In this document: one piece after another, positions 13,785 through 14,359 of the stretch
Position numbering within the stretch: position 1 is the stretch's first letter
How the letters are laid out: every line of letters begins with the position of its first letter
Assembly: GCA_023399455.1 (NCBI GenBank)
Contig: JAEWPN010000186.1
Span: forward strand, 1 to 14,359
Reading direction: 5' to 3'
DNA from: Bacillota bacterium
Lineage (GTDB): Bacteria > Bacillota > Clostridia > Lachnospirales > Lachnospiraceae
DNA: 14,359 bases
Notes under the pieces: model-generated
The model's input: only the letters and a program-made list of their open reading frames with translations
Database searches by the model: none
What the model was told of the DNA's origin: nothing
Translations under genes and position numbers: made by a program

Positions 13785-14359
13785 TTAATCCTCCGGCTTA
13801 TATCTCTTTTCCAGCATGCTCATCCAGTAGCCCAGTGCGGCTCCGGCAGCACACATAATGACACATATTATCGTACCGGCACTGAGATAGTTGAAGTCCC
13901 TCGGTATGATCATCACAGTAGAGGCAAAGACTATGCCCAAGATAAAATGGAACAGACCCGCATATGCTCTGGAGAAAATATAATCCATCAATTTCGCAAG
14001 AAGAAGTACACAGGCGAGTCCGCCGATTGCCAGAGGAATGAGAACGCCCATGTCTATAGTCTTAATGCCGTCAGCCATGGCCTTGTACATTCCCATGTAA
14101 ACTAAGAAATTAGACGGGCTGAGTCCTGGAACGATAACACCGAGTCCGATCAGTGCACCTGCTAACATCCATGTGCCGAAGTTCTGCGGAACACCGGTAC
14201 TGAACAGCTCTTCACCGTAAAACAAGAATACCAGGCCAATAATAAATGTAATAACGAGAATAACGATATGTTTGCTGCTTCGTCCCTTCTTACCGGCCTG
14301 TTCCCACAGGGCGGGTACCGTTCCTACAATACAGCCGACAAAGAACCAAAGTATATATG
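13785..14359 (-). CDS. DUF368 membrane protein (undecaprenyl phosphate translocase family), 5' part outside window
   Basis: On the minus strand an open frame ends at TAA (13787 to 13785) and stays open to the right edge, giving 190 visible C-terminal residues. The segment YILWFFVGCIVGTVPALWEQAG, near the window edge, and GLGVIVPGLSPSNFLVYMGMYKA are the two PALW/PG-type re-entrant repeats typical of DUF368 (PF04018). About five further hydrophobic stretches are visible. DUF368 proteins have been shown in other bacteria to recycle the lipid carrier undecaprenyl phosphate across the membrane. A TTG at 14225 could look like a start, but the family sequence clearly continues upstream of it. The gene converges on the ABC operon and is probably unrelated to it. 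Confidence 0.85.
   Translation of the reverse strand, partial: YILWFFVGCIVGTVPALWEQAGKKGRSSKHIVILVITFIIGLVFLFYGEELFSTGVPQNFGTWMLAGALIGLGVIVPGLSPSNFLVYMGMYKAMADGIKTIDMGVLIPLAIGGLACVLLLAKLMDYIFSRAYAGLFHFILGIVFASTVMIIPRDFNYLSAGTIICVIMCAAGAALGYWMSMLEKRYKPED

Noticed and set aside
1..14359. CRISPR arrays, rRNA, tRNA genes, insertion sequences, phage genes
   Set aside because: No regularly spaced direct repeats, no rRNA-like or tRNA cloverleaf sequence with conserved T-arm, and no transposase or integrase reading frame was seen.

Overview
The window looks like chromosome of a Clostridia-type Firmicute, most likely a Lachnospiraceae-like gut or anaerobe lineage. This rests on moderate GC, strong AAGGAGG ribosome binding sites, a TTG start, intrinsic terminators with U-tracts, a DUF368 membrane protein and the protein families present. 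The species cannot be named from the sequence alone.

Layout. Bases 1-1611 hold the C-terminal end of a TetR-type regulator, then an MFS exporter gene whose promoter carries a 17-bp palindrome that is a good candidate TetR operator. Bases 1612-2237 hold a stand-alone methylglyoxal synthase gene (mgsA). A GntR/FCD regulator gene lies on the minus strand (2267-2929). Divergent from it is a tight plus-strand operon (3145-9880): RocB-type M20 hydrolase, iron-dependent alcohol dehydrogenase, class III (omega-type) aminotransferase, AEC-family carrier (reading frame broken by two homopolymer changes), guanidino-group-modifying (arginine deiminase-like) hydrolase, and a cytidylate-kinase-like protein. 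A second unit (10199-13666) encodes a polar amino acid ABC transporter (ATPase, permease, binding lipoprotein) with a D-2-hydroxyacid dehydrogenase inserted before the lipoprotein gene. A strong 12-bp terminator separates it from a convergent, right-truncated DUF368 gene.

The main observation is a shared regulatory module. A 17-base near-palindrome of the form ATGTrTACAGwAyACrG occurs in front of the GntR gene, in front of the RocB operon and in front of the ABC operon. I found no other full copy. In the two plus-strand units it is followed, before the first gene, by an intrinsic terminator, so each unit appears to be gated twice: by the GntR protein at the DNA and by leader termination. The ABC leader also carries a 131-base nested inverted-repeat element.

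The enzymes suggest that the two units import and break down one nitrogen-rich amino acid or guanidino/ureido compound related to arginine. Import would be by the ABC system, amidino or amide hydrolysis by the GME protein and RocB, omega-transamination to a semialdehyde, and reduction by the iron ADH. The 2-hydroxyacid dehydrogenase would deal with a 2-oxo acid, and the AEC carrier might move an organic acid product. The substrate, the order of steps and the role of the kinase-like protein are inference.
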